NCBI GenBank assembly: GCA_029858605.1
Contig: JAOUET010000123.1
Span: forward strand, 1-5,919
Length of the DNA: 5,919 nt
Direction of reading: 5' to 3'
Source of the DNA: Coriobacteriia bacterium
Lineage (GTDB): Bacteria > Actinomycetota > Coriobacteriia > Anaerosomatales > JAENZW01
Below the pieces are notes generated by a model that searched no databases, was not told the origin of the DNA, and worked only from the letters and a program-made list of their open reading frames with translations. Positions within the stretch are counted from its first letter, which is position 1; each line of letters starts with the position of its first letter. This document shows positions 5,167 through 5,919 of the stretch, piece by piece. Made by a program: the position numbers and the translations under genes.

Positions 5167-5919
5167 ATGTATAGAGTCTCTTCGATGATCCGCCGCGTGA
5201 TCGCGCTTGGGACGTTGGTCGTCGTGCTCCTGTGCGGCGCGACGCCGGCCTCCGCATTCGTAGTCATCGACGCAGACATCTATGGCTGGATCACCGACAC
5301 TGAGACCGGGGAAGGCATCGATGGGGCGACCGTCTGGCTGTACTACTTCGACAGCCAGTGGGGGTGGCTCTACCCCTTCGACACGACCACCGTGTCCAGC
5401 GGCTACTACTCATTCAAGGGTCTCTCGAGCGGCACGGAATACTACATGCAAGTAACTCACCCCCGCTACCGCAGAAATGCGAGAGCCACGGGCTGGACGG
5501 GACCCACCGTGCGCGCGGATCTCGCTCTTCGCCCGCTCGTACAGCGCATCTGGGGCAACAACCGCTACAGCACCGCAGAAGCAATCACCCGCAAGGTTTG
5601 GAGCGGTGGAGGCACGCAGTGGCCCACTGTGACGGATGTCGTGATCGCGTCCGGCGAGGACCGTGCGTCCGCCGACCCCCTCGCCGCAGCGGGATTGTGC
5701 TGGCTGTATGACGCGCCGCTCTTTCTCGTGAGCTCGACGCAGGTGCCCGGCGAAGTCAAGGAGGCGATTAGGCAGATTGCTGTCGCCAGACACCCTGGGC
5801 GTATCGCACTCCATGTCGTGGGAGGCACCACGTCGATACCGGCGGCGCGCATCCGTGAGATCACCGACTACGCGACCGCCGGCACGACAGACCCCGACAT
5901 CGACCGCGTTCTTTCCAGC
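5167..5919 (+). CDS. Secreted beta-sandwich plus CWB2 protein, N-terminal part (3' end outside window)
   Basis: The frame is open from the ATG at 5167 to the last base, giving 251 residues and no stop. The signal peptide has basic residues (R9, R10), a hydrophobic core at about 11-23 and a likely cut after ASA at residue 30. The Cys at 23 is not in a lipobox. The beta-sandwich spans about 39-123 (GWITDTETGEG; TTTVSSGYYSF) with a strongly aromatic loop, WLYYFDSQWGWLYPF at about 57-71. CWB2 repeat 1 runs about 126-240 (QRIWGNNRYSTA, IASGEDRASADPLAAAGLCW, VVGGTTSIP). Repeat 2 has just begun (DRVLSS) when the window ends. By comparison with its neighbours about 220-230 codons are missing. RIWGxNR is shared with the gene at 3711, while GLCWxYD is shared with the genes at 653 and 2173. 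The short gap to the preceding gene suggests an operon. Role as a wall-bound surface protein comes from the family. Confidence 0.92.
   Translation, partial: MYRVSSMIRRVIALGTLVVVLLCGATPASAFVVIDADIYGWITDTETGEGIDGATVWLYYFDSQWGWLYPFDTTTVSSGYYSFKGLSSGTEYYMQVTHPRYRRNARATGWTGPTVRADLALRPLVQRIWGNNRYSTAEAITRKVWSGGGTQWPTVTDVVIASGEDRASADPLAAAGLCWLYDAPLFLVSSTQVPGEVKEAIRQIAVARHPGRIALHVVGGTTSIPAARIREITDYATAGTTDPDIDRVLSS

Larger units (their letters stand above)
1..5919 (+). repeat. Tandem array of at least five paralogous surface-protein genes
   Basis: Five consecutive + strand genes encode the same architecture (signal peptide, beta-sandwich, three CWB2 repeats). The visible starts at 653, 2173, 3711 and 5167 give repeat periods of 1520, 1538 and 1456 nt. 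Conserved blocks recur at matching places: GEDRAAADPL in repeat 1 (also GDDRAAADPL and GEDRASADPL), FFDALALS in repeat 2, and VAAKLPDAL in repeat 3. Both window edges cut a member, so the array may continue outward. Repeat positions match better between genes than within a gene, so duplication acted on whole genes that already carried three repeats. The order and lengths are seen directly; the duplication history is inference. Confidence 0.9.

Noticed and set aside
5233..5235. Lipoprotein cysteine in the signal peptide of the gene at 5167
   Set aside because: The preceding residues VLL do not fit a lipobox, and a good AxA cut site (ASA) follows 7 residues later.

Overview
The window is one continuous head-to-tail array of paralogous genes, all on the + strand, for exported cell-surface proteins. 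Three complete genes (653-2104, 2173-3579, 3711-5129) lie between a gene cut by the left edge (its last 189 codons, 2-571) and a gene cut by the right edge (its first 251 codons, 5167-5919). Gene starts are 1.46-1.54 kb apart. No enzyme, transposase, RNA gene or CRISPR array was seen.

Each complete protein (468-483 aa) has the same architecture: a Sec-type signal peptide, one small beta-sandwich domain of the carboxypeptidase-regulatory-like/CnaB-like type (G-Y-V-T-D-x-E-[ST]-G ... TTT-x-[SN]-[ST]-G-x-Y-x-F), then three cell-wall-binding type 2 (CWB2) repeats that run to the C-terminus. There is no LPXTG motif or C-terminal membrane anchor, so attachment is expected to be non-covalent through the CWB2 triplet, as known for CWB2 proteins of Clostridioides difficile and other Gram-positives. 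The sequence is GC-rich with mostly G/C third codon positions. Together with CWB2 domains this suggests a high-GC Gram-positive, probably an actinobacterium (perhaps Coriobacteriia-like); that assignment is inference.

Layout: the gene-to-gene gaps are 81, 68, 131 and 37 nt. The leaders of the genes at 653 and 3711 share a common block: a TACAyT...TAGTC..AACAT segment that includes a possible -10, a stem-loop ending in TGCCG, an AGGGG Shine-Dalgarno and GCRCAC-like bases before ATG. The genes at 2173 and 5167 have short spacers with only a Shine-Dalgarno. The simplest reading is two transcription units, 653+2173 and 3711+5167. All four leaders can also form a short stem that contains, encloses or lies beside the ribosome binding site.

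The proteins probably decorate the cell wall together as an S-layer-like or adhesin set. The CWB2 triplet is well conserved between paralogs, while the beta-sandwich carries variable, Tyr/Trp-rich loops. The likely novelty is this tandem family of minimal surface proteins with diversified exposed loops and a possibly shared structured leader.
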